Positions 1 to 7,602 of a stretch of DNA of 11,190 nt are shown here, piece by piece (position 1 is the stretch's first letter; every line of letters starts with the position of its first letter). The notes beneath the pieces were generated by a model. That model ran no database searches. It was not told the origin of the DNA and was given only the letters and a program-made list of their open reading frames with translations. The stretch is from an uncultured Gemella sp. (GTDB lineage Bacteria; Bacillota; Bacilli; Staphylococcales; Gemellaceae). The DNA lies in contig CAMEOL010000019.1 of the NCBI GenBank assembly GCA_945929765.1, positions 1 to 11,190 on the forward strand, written 5' to 3'. Position numbers and translations under genes: made by a program.

Positions 1-134
1 TTTTTTGTAACGCTTATTATTATTTAATTGAATATTACATAGAAATTAAAATTTAATTTAGAAATATTAATAGTACTAAATAATTTAAAGTTTCGTTAAA
101 TTGATTTAAATGCTAGGAAATATATATATATTTA

Positions 135-143
135 TGGTATTAT
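135..143 (+). promoter_or_regulatory. Candidate extended -10 promoter for mnmG
   Basis: The sequence TGGTATTAT matches an extended -10 element (TGN followed by TATTAT at 138-143). No good -35 lies 17 bases upstream (AGGAAA at 115-120), which an extended -10 can tolerate. It would start a transcript near 150 with a leader of about 68 bases before the mnmG start. An alternative is TTGATT at 101-106 with TATATA at 125-130 (18-base spacer). In DNA this AT-rich chance matches are common, so the call is tentative. The rest of 1-217 shows no gene; the T run at 1-6 could be the tail of a terminator belonging to a gene to the left. Confidence 0.35.
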
Positions 144-217
144 TAGGAAATAAAACTAATCAAAATTTTGGTGAAAGCATAATTTTGCAAGTTATATAAA
201 ATATATTTGGAGGAATT

Positions 218-2092
218 ATGACTGAAATTTATAGAAATTATGATGTTATTGTTATTGGAGGAGGGCATGCAGGAATAGAGGCTGCACTTGCATCAAGTAG
301 AAAAGGTGCAAAAACACTCATGGTAACAATAAATTTAGATACAATTGGATTTATGCCGTGTAATCCTAGTGTGGGGGGACCAGCTAAAGGGATAGTAGTT
401 AGAGAAATAGACGCATTAGGTGGAGCTATGGGGAGAATAGCTGATAAAACAAATATTCAAACTAGAATGCTAAATACGGCTAAAGGACCTGCAGTGAGAG
501 CACTAAGAATGCAATCAGATAAAGTGAAATATCAATTAGAAATGAAGCATTTATTAGAAAATACAGAGAATCTAGATTTAGAGCAAGCAATGATTAAAGA
601 ATTAATTGTTGAAGATAATAAAGTACTAGGTGTAAAAACTATGCTTGGTACTATTTATGGTGCGAAGTCGGTTGTCATTACAACTGGAACATATTTACGT
701 GGAGAAATAGTAATAGGTGATATAAAATATTCTTCAGGTCCGAATCATCAAATGCCATCTATTGATTTAGCAAAACAATTAGAACAATTAGGATTTGATT
801 TAGTTAGATTTAAAACAGGAACACCCCCTAGAGTGAATGCAGATACAGTAGATTTTTCTAAAACAGAAATTCAACCAGGGGATGATAAAGATTATGCTTT
901 TAGTTATGAAACTACAGAATTTGTAAAAGATCAAATACCTTGTTGGTTAACTTATACGAATGCAAAGACGCATGAAATTATAGATAAGAATTTAGGGCGT
1001 TCAGCTATGTATTCGGGAGTTATTCAAGGAACAGGACCAAGATATTGTCCAAGTATAGAAGACAAATATGTTAGATTTAGTGATAAAGAGCGCCATCAAC
1101 TATTTTTAGAACCAGAAGGAAGAGATACAAAAGAAATATATGTTCAGGGCTTGTCAACGTCGTTACCTGATGACGTTCAAAGAGATATGATTCACTCTAT
1201 ATCAGGACTAGAAAATGCATCGATAATGAGAAATGGTTATGCTATAGAATATGATGCTGTAAATCCGACTACACTTTGGCCAACTTTAGAAACAAAATTG
1301 ATATCAGGACTTTTTACTGCTGGGCAGCTAAATGGAACTAGTGGTTATGAAGAAGCAGCTGGACAAGGTATCATAGCGGGTATTAATGCAGCGTGTAAGG
1401 TTTTAGGAGAAGAACCTCTTATATTAGGAAGAGATGAAGCATATATAGGTGTTTTAATTGACGATCTAGTTACAAAAGGAACAAACGAACCTTATAGACT
1501 GTTAACATCGAGAGCAGAACATAGATTATTACTTCGTCATGATAATGCTGATATCAGACTTTGTGATAAGGCGTATAAATACAATTTAATCTCAAAAGAT
1601 AGGTATGAACGTTTTTGTAATAAAAGAGATATGATAAATGCCGAAATTGAAAGATTAGGAACATTTAGAATTACTCCAACAAAAGAAGTTATAGAAAAGA
1701 TGACTAAGTTAAATACTGCGGAACTTAGAGATGGGATACTAGCTGTTGATTTATTAAGACGCCCAGAGTTAACATATAGCGATATAATGTATTTAGCTAA
1801 CCAAGAAGTAGTATTACCACAAGAAGTAATTGAACAAGTAGAAATAGAAGTTAAGTATGAAGGATATATAAAAAAATCATTACAACAAGTAGAAAAATTG
1901 AGAAAAATGGAAGCAAAAAAAATTCCACAAAATATTGATTATGACGCTGTTCCTAGTTTAGCTTTAGAAGCACGAGAAAAATTGAAAAAAGTTTCGCCGT
2001 TAACTATAGGACAAGCATCACGTATTTCAGGAGTTAATCCAGCAGATATTTCTATTTTATTAGTATATTTGGAACAAAAAAGAGTAAGGTAA
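218..2092 (+). CDS. mnmG: tRNA uridine-5-carboxymethylaminomethyl modification enzyme MnmG (GidA)
   Basis: FAD-dependent enzyme that, with the GTPase MnmE, builds the carboxymethylaminomethyl (or aminomethyl) group at C5 of the wobble uridine U34 in certain tRNAs, using methylene-tetrahydrofolate, in the cytoplasm. The 624 residues match the usual family length (about 620-630). Visible are the dinucleotide-binding GGGHAG at residues 14-19, the conserved cysteine in [10 protein letters not shown] (Cys48), the first family signature [11 protein letters not shown] beginning at residue 273 with Cys277, and the second signature [16 protein letters not shown] at 369-384. The helical C-terminal part, which contacts MnmE and tRNA, is complete. 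The start is fixed by GGAGGA at 209-214, four bases before the ATG. rsmG follows after five bases, the common gidA-gidB pairing. mnmE, often just upstream, is not in the 217 bases seen here. Confidence 0.97.
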   Translation: MTEIYRNYDVIVIGGGHAGIEAALASSRKGAKTLMVTINLDTIGFMPCNPSVGGPAKGIVVREIDALGGAMGRIADKTNIQTRMLNTAKGPAVRALRMQSDKVKYQLEMKHLLENTENLDLEQAMIKELIVEDNKVLGVKTMLGTIYGAKSVVITTGTYLRGEIVIGDIKYSSGPNHQMPSIDLAKQLEQLGFDLVRFKTGTPPRVNADTVDFSKTEIQPGDDKDYAFSYETTEFVKDQIPCWLTYTNAKTHEIIDKNLGRSAMYSGVIQGTGPRYCPSIEDKYVRFSDKERHQLFLEPEGRDTKEIYVQGLSTSLPDDVQRDMIHSISGLENASIMRNGYAIEYDAVNPTTLWPTLETKLISGLFTAGQLNGTSGYEEAAGQGIIAGINAACKVLGEEPLILGRDEAYIGVLIDDLVTKGTNEPYRLLTSRAEHRLLLRHDNADIRLCDKAYKYNLISKDRYERFCNKRDMINAEIERLGTFRITPTKEVIEKMTKLNTAELRDGILAVDLLRRPELTYSDIMYLANQEVVLPQEVIEQVEIEVKYEGYIKKSLQQVEKLRKMEAKKIPQNIDYDAVPSLALEAREKLKKVSPLTIGQASRISGVNPADISILLVYLEQKRVR

Positions 2093-2097
2093 AAAAT

Positions 2098-2808
2098 ATG
2101 GATAAAGAGCAATTTTATAGTAATTTAAAATTAAATAATATAGAGTTAACAGAAAAACAAAAAGATCAATTTAACAAATATTATAAACTAGTTACTTATT
2201 GGAATGAGAGAATTAACTTAACAGCAATAAGCGATGAAGATGAATTTTATACAAAACATTTTTATGATTCAATAGCAACTTCTTTTTATTATGATTTTTC
2301 TAATGTTAAATCTATATGTGATGTAGGCAGTGGAGCTGGTTTTCCGTCAATTCCTTTAAAGATAATATACCCACATTTAGAGGTGACGATTGTCGATTCT
2401 TTGAATAAAAGAATTAAATTTTTAAATTTATTATCAGAAGAATTAGGGTTAGAAGATTGTCGTTTTGTTCACGGTAGAGCTGAAGATATTGGACAAAATA
2501 AAGAGTATCGAGAAAGTTTTGATATTGTAACTGCTCGTGCCGTAGCAAGATTGAATATTCTTGCTGAATTGTGTTTACCTTTAGTTAAGAAAGGTGGGTA
2601 TTTTTTAAGTCTTAAAGCACAGAAAGCAGATGAAGAAAAAAATGAAGCTATAAAAGCAATAACATTAATGGGTGCAAAATTAGAAGATGACAACCTGTTT
2701 TATATAGAGGGAGAAGAACGTCATATCTTGCAAATAAAAAAGACGAAAGAAACTCCTAACAAATATCCAAGAAAAGCAGGAACTCCTAATAAAAATCCAA
2801 TTTTATAA
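2098..2808 (+). CDS. rsmG: 16S rRNA (guanine-N7)-methyltransferase RsmG (GidB)
   Basis: SAM-dependent methyltransferase that makes m7G at position 527 (E. coli numbering) of 16S rRNA, near the streptomycin site; in other bacteria loss of this enzyme gives low-level streptomycin resistance. The 236 residues are full length. The SAM-binding loop CDVGSGAGFPSIP lies at about 74-86, the acidic end of strand 2 is VD at 99-100, and the family segment DIVTARAVARL is at about 142-152. The C-terminus carries the family's TPNKYPRKAGTPNK stretch. The Shine-Dalgarno AAGGT (2086-2090) overlaps the mnmG stop codon, so the two are almost certainly cotranscribed. No noc or parB gene follows, unlike the order near the origin in Bacillus. 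Confidence 0.96.
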   Translation: MDKEQFYSNLKLNNIELTEKQKDQFNKYYKLVTYWNERINLTAISDEDEFYTKHFYDSIATSFYYDFSNVKSICDVGSGAGFPSIPLKIIYPHLEVTIVDSLNKRIKFLNLLSEELGLEDCRFVHGRAEDIGQNKEYRESFDIVTARAVARLNILAELCLPLVKKGGYFLSLKAQKADEEKNEAIKAITLMGAKLEDDNLFYIEGEERHILQIKKTKETPNKYPRKAGTPNKNPIL

Positions 2809-2837
2809 TAAATATTAGAAGTTATAGGTGATATATT

Positions 2838-3395
2838 ATGAGTAACATTAAGCTAAGATTCGCAAGACTAGAAGATACAAAAAGATTATTAGAAATTTAT
2901 AGTTATTACGTTGAAGAAACAAATATTACTTTTGAATACGACGTTCCGGCAGAAGAAGAATTTGCAGATAGGATAAAGTTGATTTCAGAAAAGTATCCAT
3001 ATATTGTAGCCGAAAAAGATGATAAAATAATAGGTTACGCTTATGCCAATACATTTAAAGGACGTGCAGCGTATGATTGGACAGTAGAATCATCTATATA
3101 TCTAGATGTAAATACGCGTGGACAAGGTATTGGCGAAAAATTACATGATAAGTTGGTAGAAATTTTACAACAGCAGGGAATAGTCACGATAGAAGCATGC
3201 ATAACGTATCCTAATGATAGAAGTGAACAATTTCACAAGAAAAAAGGGTATGAGAAGGTAGCACACTTTAATAAAGTGGGGTATAAATTTGATAAATGGC
3301 ATGATGTTGTATGGTATGAAAAAACAATAGCAAATCATAATACAAATCAACAACCAATAAAATTAATAGGGGAAATTTTTGTAGAATTTAACTAA
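2838..3395 (+). CDS. GNAT-family N-acetyltransferase, phosphinothricin acetyltransferase-like
   Basis: Acetyl-CoA-dependent N-acetyltransferase of the GNAT fold. Over its whole 185 residues it resembles the PAT/Bar-like subgroup: an N-terminal IKLRFARLEDTKRLLEIY segment (4-21), TNITFEYDVP (28-37), WTVESSIYLDVNTRGQGIG (81-99) holding the acetyl-CoA pyrophosphate loop RGQGIG (94-99), a PNDRSEQFHKKKGY segment (125-138) and the closing WHDVVWYEK (154-162). Proteins of this subgroup acetylate small amines, including methionine sulfoximine, phosphinothricin and other amino-acid analogues; the natural substrate here cannot be read from sequence. The ATG is preceded by AGGTGAT (2826-2832). It sits 29 bases after rsmG, and the next gene's Shine-Dalgarno site overlaps its stop codon, so it is read as part of the same transcript. 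Confidence 0.88.
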   Translation: MSNIKLRFARLEDTKRLLEIYSYYVEETNITFEYDVPAEEEFADRIKLISEKYPYIVAEKDDKIIGYAYANTFKGRAAYDWTVESSIYLDVNTRGQGIGEKLHDKLVEILQQQGIVTIEACITYPNDRSEQFHKKKGYEKVAHFNKVGYKFDKWHDVVWYEKTIANHNTNQQPIKLIGEIFVEFN

Positions 3396-3405
3396 GGAGA
3401 TATTT

Positions 3406-3984
3406 ATGGCGGTATCAACAGAACAAAGAATAAAAATAGAAAAATATTATGAGGATTATGCAGAAATTCCTTATATTTCAGATAATAGAGATGCAGAAAC
3501 TTGGCTAGCAGAAGTAGAACTATCTAAAAGTAAGTTGGTCCCGAAAAGAAATATGGAGAGAACATCAGAAGGTTTGTTGGCAGGAGATATAATATTATTG
3601 TGGAGAATTAATTTCGGAACATTCACTACAGAAAGTATAAAACCAGGAATGTATCCTAAATATTTCGAATATAGCTACGGGATAGATGCACCTAAAAATC
3701 TAGAAAGTTTAGTAAAAGAAGGTTATGCTAAGATAGATACAGTAAAAGATTCTTTAGAACATTCTACTATAGCTGCATTAAAAAAAATATTAAAAGATAA
3801 AAAAATCTCGGGACTCTCAAAAATGAAAAAAGAAGATGTTCATAAATCAATAAAAGAAAACATTTCGGAAAAAGAATTAACTTCTTTAATAGAAATAAGA
3901 GGATATTCTTTGACAGAAAAAGGAATTGAAGCATTAGAAAACAATGCAGGTGTTATAGATAAACATCCTAAAAAGAAATTTTAA
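3406..3984 (+). CDS. Uncharacterised protein with a SAP-like helix-extended-helix segment
   Basis: I do not recognise a named family for this 192-residue protein. It has no signal peptide or membrane segment, so it is probably cytoplasmic. Three parts can be seen. Residues about 1-55 are charged and contain AETWLAEVELSKSKLVPKR. Residues about 56-110 are more hydrophobic (LLAGDIILLWRINFGTF, then YPKYFEYSYGIDAPKNLESL and EGYA). Residues about 122-155, LKKILKDKKISGLSKMKKED and after, follow the spacing of a SAP motif, a short DNA- or RNA-binding helix pair. This is followed by GYSLTEKGIEALENN (166-180), which resembles the wing end of a winged helix, and a basic HPKKKF tail. A nucleic-acid-binding role is inferred only. 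A strong TAAGGAGA (3393-3400) sets the start and overlaps the acetyltransferase stop codon. Confidence 0.75.
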   Translation: MAVSTEQRIKIEKYYEDYAEIPYISDNRDAETWLAEVELSKSKLVPKRNMERTSEGLLAGDIILLWRINFGTFTTESIKPGMYPKYFEYSYGIDAPKNLESLVKEGYAKIDTVKDSLEHSTIAALKKILKDKKISGLSKMKKEDVHKSIKENISEKELTSLIEIRGYSLTEKGIEALENNAGVIDKHPKKKF

Positions 3985-4002
3985 TTTTGGTAGGTAAGTT
4001 TA

Positions 4003-4650
4003 ATGAAAATAGCAATTATGGCAGGTACACCAATAGATACAGAAATGGGAGCAAAAATATTAACTAGTTATGGATACGACGATTTAATAAAAATTCCTGT
4101 TTCAAAAAATCCAGCAGAACAAACAATATTTCAAACCTCATCAGTGAAAAGTAAAGAAGAAATTATTGGTAAATACATTTTAGAATTTAAAATTGTAGGG
4201 TGTAATATTTTATTTGTATATTGCAACTCTTTAAGTGCAGCTGTTGATTTTTCAAAATTAGCAAAAAGATACGATATAACTGTTATCACCCCTTTGCAAA
4301 TATATGAAAATATAGCAAAAGATTCAAGAAAAGTGTTAGTATTAACTGCGAATGCTCAGGGGCTTGCAGGAATAGAGAAAGTGATGTTTGAGAAAAACAA
4401 AGACATAAATATAGTAGGAATTACTCTTTTGGAGATGGTAAAAGATATAGAAAAAAAACTATTACCAGAAGAAATTTCAAATAAATATAATTTTTCAACT
4501 CTTGGACAATATATAGATAGTTTAGACGTAGAATTACTAATCTTAGGATGTACCCATTTTCCTTATATCGAAGAAGAATTAAATAAAAATATTTCCATAC
4601 CCATTTTAAACCCTACAAAAAAAATGGTAGAAAAAATTTCTTATAAATAA
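4003..4650 (+). CDS. Asp/Glu racemase superfamily protein, short form
   Basis: Belongs to the two-cysteine, cofactor-independent aspartate/glutamate racemase superfamily. Both catalytic-type cysteines are present: Cys74 in VYCNSLSAA (equivalent to the CNT motif of MurI) and Cys183 in LGCTHFPY (the LGCTHYP motif), as expected for acid-base proton exchange at the alpha carbon. At 215 residues it is shorter than MurI (about 260-270), and the N-terminus reads IAIMAGTPIDTEMGAKIL instead of the FDSGVGG loop of glutamate racemases, so I do not call it murI. It could be a racemase for aspartate, glutamate or another acidic substrate, or a non-racemase relative. The ribosome site is weak (TAGGTAA, 3991-3997). 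It is the last gene before the hairpin at 4656. Confidence 0.82.
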   Translation: MKIAIMAGTPIDTEMGAKILTSYGYDDLIKIPVSKNPAEQTIFQTSSVKSKEEIIGKYILEFKIVGCNILFVYCNSLSAAVDFSKLAKRYDITVITPLQIYENIAKDSRKVLVLTANAQGLAGIEKVMFEKNKDINIVGITLLEMVKDIEKKLLPEEISNKYNFSTLGQYIDSLDVELLILGCTHFPYIEEELNKNISIPILNPTKKMVEKISYK

Positions 4651-4655
4651 TATCT

Positions 4656-4700
4656 AAATAAAAATAAAGAATTACGGATTTCTTTATTTTTATTTTTTTT
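4656..4700 (+). terminator. Intrinsic terminator after the racemase-like gene
   Basis: A perfect 16-base inverted repeat (4656-4671 pairing with 4680-4695) with an 8-base loop (4672-4679) is followed by an unbroken T run through 4700. The stem has only one G-C pair, so its strength is uncertain, but length, tail and position just after a stop codon and before a promoter all fit a terminator for the mnmG-led gene group. Confidence 0.7.
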
Positions 4701-4708
4701 CGAAATCG

Positions 4709-4717
4709 TGCTATAAT
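4709..4717 (+). promoter_or_regulatory. Extended -10 promoter of ruvA-ruvB-queH
   Basis: TGCTATAAT is a perfect extended -10 (consensus TATAAT at 4712-4717). The -35 region, 17 bases upstream, falls in the T tail of the preceding terminator (TTTATT, 4689-4694) and is a poor match. Transcription would start near 4724, giving a leader of about 24 bases to the ruvA start. Confidence 0.7.
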
Positions 4718-4747
4718 AATATGATAATAAATTACAAGGAGTAAACA

Positions 4748-5320
4748 ATGTACGCTTATATTAAAGGAATAGTTCAAGAAATAAATCCTACAAATATAGT
4801 TTTGGAAAATAATAACATAGGATTTGAATTGATAGTACCAAATCCATATCACTATACGCTAAATGATGAAACTATAGTTTATATTAGTCAACAAGTAAGA
4901 GAAGATTCAAATACCTTATATGGCTTTCAATCAAAAGAACAGAAAAAAGTTTTTTTATTATTACTAAAAGTCAAAGGTGTTGGTCCAAAAAGTGCGCTGG
5001 CGATTTTGGCAGGAGCAAGTAGTGAAGAAATAATACAAGCGATTGAAAATTCAGATGCCACATATATGACAAAATTCCCTGGTATTGGAAAAAAATCAGC
5101 ACAACAAATAATTTTAGATTTAAAAGGGAAAGTAGAATTTACTTTAGACAATAAAGGAAACAAAGTAAAAGCAGAAATAGCAGACGCATTATTAGCATTA
5201 GAAGCACTAGGTTACAGTAAAAAGGAATTAACAAAAATAGAGAGAAAATTATTGGCGTATGAGTTTGAGAAAGCAGACGAATATGTAAAACAGGGTCTAA
5301 AATTACTGATGGGAATGTAA
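4748..5320 (+). CDS. ruvA: Holliday junction branch migration protein RuvA
   Basis: RuvA forms tetramers that hold the four-way Holliday junction open and square while RuvB motors drive branch migration during recombinational repair. The 190 residues show the three usual domains: an N-terminal OB fold beginning MYAYIKGIV with the acidic pin region REDSNTLYGF (51-60); two helix-hairpin-helix DNA-binding motifs, LLKVKGVGPKSALAIL (72-87) and MTKFPGIGKKSAQQI (107-121); and a C-terminal RuvB-contact domain ADALLALEALGYSKKEL (145-161). AAGGAG (4736-4741) precedes the ATG. ruvB starts 15 bases after the stop, and both are driven by the promoter at 4709. Confidence 0.97.
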   Translation: MYAYIKGIVQEINPTNIVLENNNIGFELIVPNPYHYTLNDETIVYISQQVREDSNTLYGFQSKEQKKVFLLLLKVKGVGPKSALAILAGASSEEIIQAIENSDATYMTKFPGIGKKSAQQIILDLKGKVEFTLDNKGNKVKAEIADALLALEALGYSKKELTKIERKLLAYEFEKADEYVKQGLKLLMGM

Positions 5321-5335
5321 GGAACAGGAGGAAAT

Positions 5336-6337
5336 ATGGACGATCGTATTTTATCTAATAAGCAAGTTGTTGATGAAGAATATCATGAACAAAGTCTTAG
5401 ACCGAAATATTTAAAACAATATATAGGTCAGGAGCAAATAAAAGAAAATTTAAAAATATTTATAGAAGCGGCAAAAATGCGTAATGAAGTCTTGGACCAC
5501 TGTCTAATATATGGACCGCCAGGACTAGGAAAAACAACGTTAGCAACTATTATAGCTAATGAAATGGAAGTAAATATAAAATATACTTCAGGGCCAGCTA
5601 TAGAAAAATCAGGAGATTTAGCGACAATATTAACGCAGTTAGAACCAGGCGATGTTTTATTTATAGATGAAATTCATCGTATTAGTAGATCCATAGAAGA
5701 AATATTGTATTCAGCTATGGAAGACTTCTACTTAGATATCGTTATAGGAAAAGGAGAAGAGTCACGTAGCATAAGAATAGATTTGCCTCCATTCACATTA
5801 GTAGGAGCTACAACTAGAGCAGGAGCATTAACAGCACCTCTTCGAGATAGATTCGGGGTTCACTGTAGGCTAGAGTTCTATACTACCGACGAATTAAAAA
5901 ACATTTTAACAAGAAGTGCAGCAATATATGATTGTGAAATAGATGATCTTAGTACATATCAAATAGCAAAACGTTCTAGAGGAACACCGCGTATAGCTAA
6001 CAGACTCCTAAAAAGAGTTCGTGATTTTGCTCAAGTGAAAAATGATGGAGTGATAAACGAAGTAGTAGCAAAAACCTCTTTAGACTTACTCCAAGTAGAC
6101 TCTAGTGGATTAGACAGCATTGATTATAAAATATTAGAATGTTTAGTAAAAAGATATGATGGTAGAGCGGTAGGGTTAGAAACGATAGCTATAACAATCG
6201 GAGAAGAAAGCATAACAATTGAAGATGTTTATGAACCATATTTAGTAAAAGAAGGATTTATAGAAAGAACCCCTAGAGGACGAAGAGCTACACAAAAAGC
6301 ATATGCACATTTAGGAGTAAAGTTTATAGAAAAATAG
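5336..6337 (+). CDS. ruvB: Holliday junction branch migration ATPase RuvB
   Basis: AAA+ hexameric motor that pumps DNA through the RuvA-bound Holliday junction. The 333 residues are full length. Motifs seen are Walker A GPPGLGKT (60-67), Walker B VLFIDEIH (107-114), sensor 1 GATTRAG (157-163), the APLRDRFG segment carrying arginine-finger residues (167-174), the sensor 2 region [15 protein letters not shown], and a C-terminal winged-helix domain ending in [20 protein letters not shown] (5326-5331) lies four bases before the ATG. No ruvC is adjacent, as expected in Bacillota, where RecU is the usual resolvase. Confidence 0.98.
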   Translation: MDDRILSNKQVVDEEYHEQSLRPKYLKQYIGQEQIKENLKIFIEAAKMRNEVLDHCLIYGPPGLGKTTLATIIANEMEVNIKYTSGPAIEKSGDLATILTQLEPGDVLFIDEIHRISRSIEEILYSAMEDFYLDIVIGKGEESRSIRIDLPPFTLVGATTRAGALTAPLRDRFGVHCRLEFYTTDELKNILTRSAAIYDCEIDDLSTYQIAKRSRGTPRIANRLLKRVRDFAQVKNDGVINEVVAKTSLDLLQVDSSGLDSIDYKILECLVKRYDGRAVGLETIAITIGEESITIEDVYEPYLVKEGFIERTPRGRRATQKAYAHLGVKFIEK

Positions 6338-6362
6338 GGAAATACAATTATGAGGTTTTTTT

Positions 6363-7127
6363 ATGATAGATAGTAAACAGTTTATTAATACACGTCACAA
6401 AAATCAAAAAATAAATTATGATAATGTATTAAAAGAATTAGTAAAAGAATGGAAAAAGCAAGAACTACGACCAAAATTACTCATTCATTCTTGCTGTGCG
6501 CCATGCAGTACTTATGTTTTAGAATATTTGTCTGAAATAAGCGATGTAACGATATTTTTCTCTAATTCAAATATTCATCCAAAAGAAGAATATATTAAAC
6601 GTATGTTGGTGCAAAAAGATTTTATAGAAGAATTTAATAAAAGAAATAATGCTAATATTGGCTTTATAGCTGACGAATATGCACCGAGTAAATTTATTAA
6701 AGCAGTAAAAGGATTTGAAAATGAGCGTGAAGGTGGAGAAAGATGTCATATTTGCTATGAAATGCGTCTAGATTCAGCAGCAAACAAAGCACAAGAATTA
6801 GGATTTGATTATTTTGCTTCTGCACTTACTTTAAGCCCTAAAAAAAATGCTCAAGTAATAAATGAAAGCGGGTATGTTTTACAAGAAAAAATAGAAGTAT
6901 TTTATTTACCTTCGGATTTTAAAAAAAACAATGGTTATAGACGTTCTATAGAGATGTGTGAAGACTATAATATATATCGCCAATGCTACTGCGGATGTGT
7001 CTTTGCGGCAGCTGATCAAGGGATAGATATGAAAGATGTAAATAAAAATGCAAAAGAATTTAATAGAAACCACAAAGACTTTGAAAACTTCAAATCATTA
7101 TTAAAAACAGGTGGAAATATAATATAA
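6363..7127 (+). CDS. queH: Epoxyqueuosine reductase QueH
   Basis: QueH (formerly DUF208) reduces epoxyqueuosine to queuosine in the anticodon wobble position of GUN-decoding tRNAs; it is the non-homologous, iron-sulfur-containing replacement for the cobalamin enzyme QueG. The family's cysteine motifs are all present: CCAPC (Cys44, Cys45, Cys48), CHIC (Cys128, Cys131) and a CYCGC cluster (Cys208, Cys210, Cys212), with ALTLSPKKN (154-162) between them. The 254 residues include about 37 residues before the first core strand. GAGG (6352-6355) precedes the ATG by seven bases. It follows ruvB by 25 bases and is probably in its operon; in many Bacillota queA and tgt, earlier enzymes of the same modification, occupy this place. 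Confidence 0.94.
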   Translation: MIDSKQFINTRHKNQKINYDNVLKELVKEWKKQELRPKLLIHSCCAPCSTYVLEYLSEISDVTIFFSNSNIHPKEEYIKRMLVQKDFIEEFNKRNNANIGFIADEYAPSKFIKAVKGFENEREGGERCHICYEMRLDSAANKAQELGFDYFASALTLSPKKNAQVINESGYVLQEKIEVFYLPSDFKKNNGYRRSIEMCEDYNIYRQCYCGCVFAAADQGIDMKDVNKNAKEFNRNHKDFENFKSLLKTGGNII

Positions 7128-7149
7128 GAGTATCGAAACAACTTAACAC

Positions 7150-7163
7150 TGAAAATGAAAGCA
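7150..7163 (+). promoter_or_regulatory. cre-like sequence upstream of ptsHI (possible CcpA site)
   Basis: TGAAAATGAAAGCA fits the core of the catabolite-responsive element pattern TGNAANCGNWNNCA with a single mismatch (T in place of the central C). It lies about 110 bases upstream of the ptsH -35. The centre mismatch hits an important position and the site overlaps the left arm of the inverted repeat at 7159, so this is only a candidate. Confidence 0.3.
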
Positions 7164-7198
7164 TTATTTCTATTTTCTGTCATATTTTCATAATGCTT
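7159..7198. repeat. Inverted repeat in the queH-ptsH gap
   Basis: AAGCATTAT (7159-7167) and its exact complement ATAATGCTT (7190-7198) flank a 22-base pyrimidine-rich loop. There is no T run after the right arm on the plus strand, so it does not look like an ordinary intrinsic terminator for queH. It may form a hairpin at the end of the queH message or be a protein site; neither can be decided from sequence. Confidence 0.5.
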
Positions 7199-7273
7199 AC
7201 AAAAAGTAATGAATATAGAAAAAGAAAAGGTTACCATCACCGTATTAAAAATTATGAACAGGTTATAAAATAC

Positions 7274-7302
7274 TTGTAAATATCGCATGTATATGCTATT
7301 AT
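7274..7302 (+). promoter_or_regulatory. Promoter of ptsH-ptsI
   Basis: TTGTAA (7274-7279), a 17-base spacer, and TATTAT (7297-7302) with an upstream TGC give both a good -35 and an extended -10, the best promoter in the window. The expected start near 7309 gives a short leader of about 29 bases. A small inverted repeat, GCAT and ATGC at 7285-7296, lies within the spacer. Confidence 0.8.
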
Positions 7303-7337
7303 TATCTTAAATAAATTTATTAAAGGAGACATTCATT

Positions 7338-7601
7338 ATGTTATCAAGAGAATACAAAATTGTTGACGAAACAGGAATCCACGCTAGACCAGCTACACTT
7401 TTAGTACAAGCTGCATCAAAATTCGAGTCAAACATCGAATTAGAGTACAATGGGCGTAAAGTAAATTTAAAATCGATTATGGGAGTTATGAGTCTAGGAG
7501 TTGGTAAAGATGCAGAAGTATCAATTCACGCTGACGGAGCTGACGAAGAAGTAGCTATTAACTCAGTAGAAGAAACACTTAAGAAAGAAGGATTAATCTA
7601 A
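7338..7601 (+). CDS. ptsH: Phosphocarrier protein HPr
   Basis: HPr takes phosphate from Enzyme I and passes it to the sugar-specific EIIA proteins of the PTS. The 87 residues are the normal length. The active-site histidine is His15 in GIHARPA (13-19). Ser46, in [12 protein letters not shown], is the site that HPr kinase phosphorylates in Bacillota, where HPr-Ser-P is the partner of CcpA in carbon catabolite control. AAAGGAGA (7322-7329) precedes the ATG. The coding sequence uses noticeably more C-ending codons (ATC, CAC, AAC, TTC) than the genes to its left, consistent with high expression. ptsI begins one base after the stop. Confidence 0.98.
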   Translation: MLSREYKIVDETGIHARPATLLVQAASKFESNIELEYNGRKVNLKSIMGVMSLGVGKDAEVSIHADGADEEVAINSVEETLKKEGLI

Positions 7602-7602
7602 G

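Noticed and set aside
43..59. Palindrome AAATTAAA-A-TTTAATTT in the mnmG leader
   Set aside because: It contains only A and T in an AT-rich gap far from the start codon, so it is likely by chance; no T run or promoter overlap supports it.
4613..4852. Minus-strand reading frame of 79 codons spanning the terminator and ruvA start
   Set aside because: It covers the terminator, promoter and start of ruvA and has low-complexity Ile/Tyr/Phe/Lys composition.
7151..7167. Second cre-like match (TGAAAGCATTATTT) next to the one at 7150
   Set aside because: It misses the central G and the final C and A of the cre core, so it is not distinguishable from background.
7016..7288. Minus-strand reading frame of 90 codons across the end of queH and the gap before ptsH
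   Set aside because: It overlaps queH and the ptsH -35 element, is rich in Phe/Ile from AT-rich complement, and has no ribosome site that stands out.
7285..7296. GCAT/ATGC inverted repeat in the ptsH promoter spacer as an operator
   Set aside because: Four-base arms around four bases are too short to call as an operator without conservation data.
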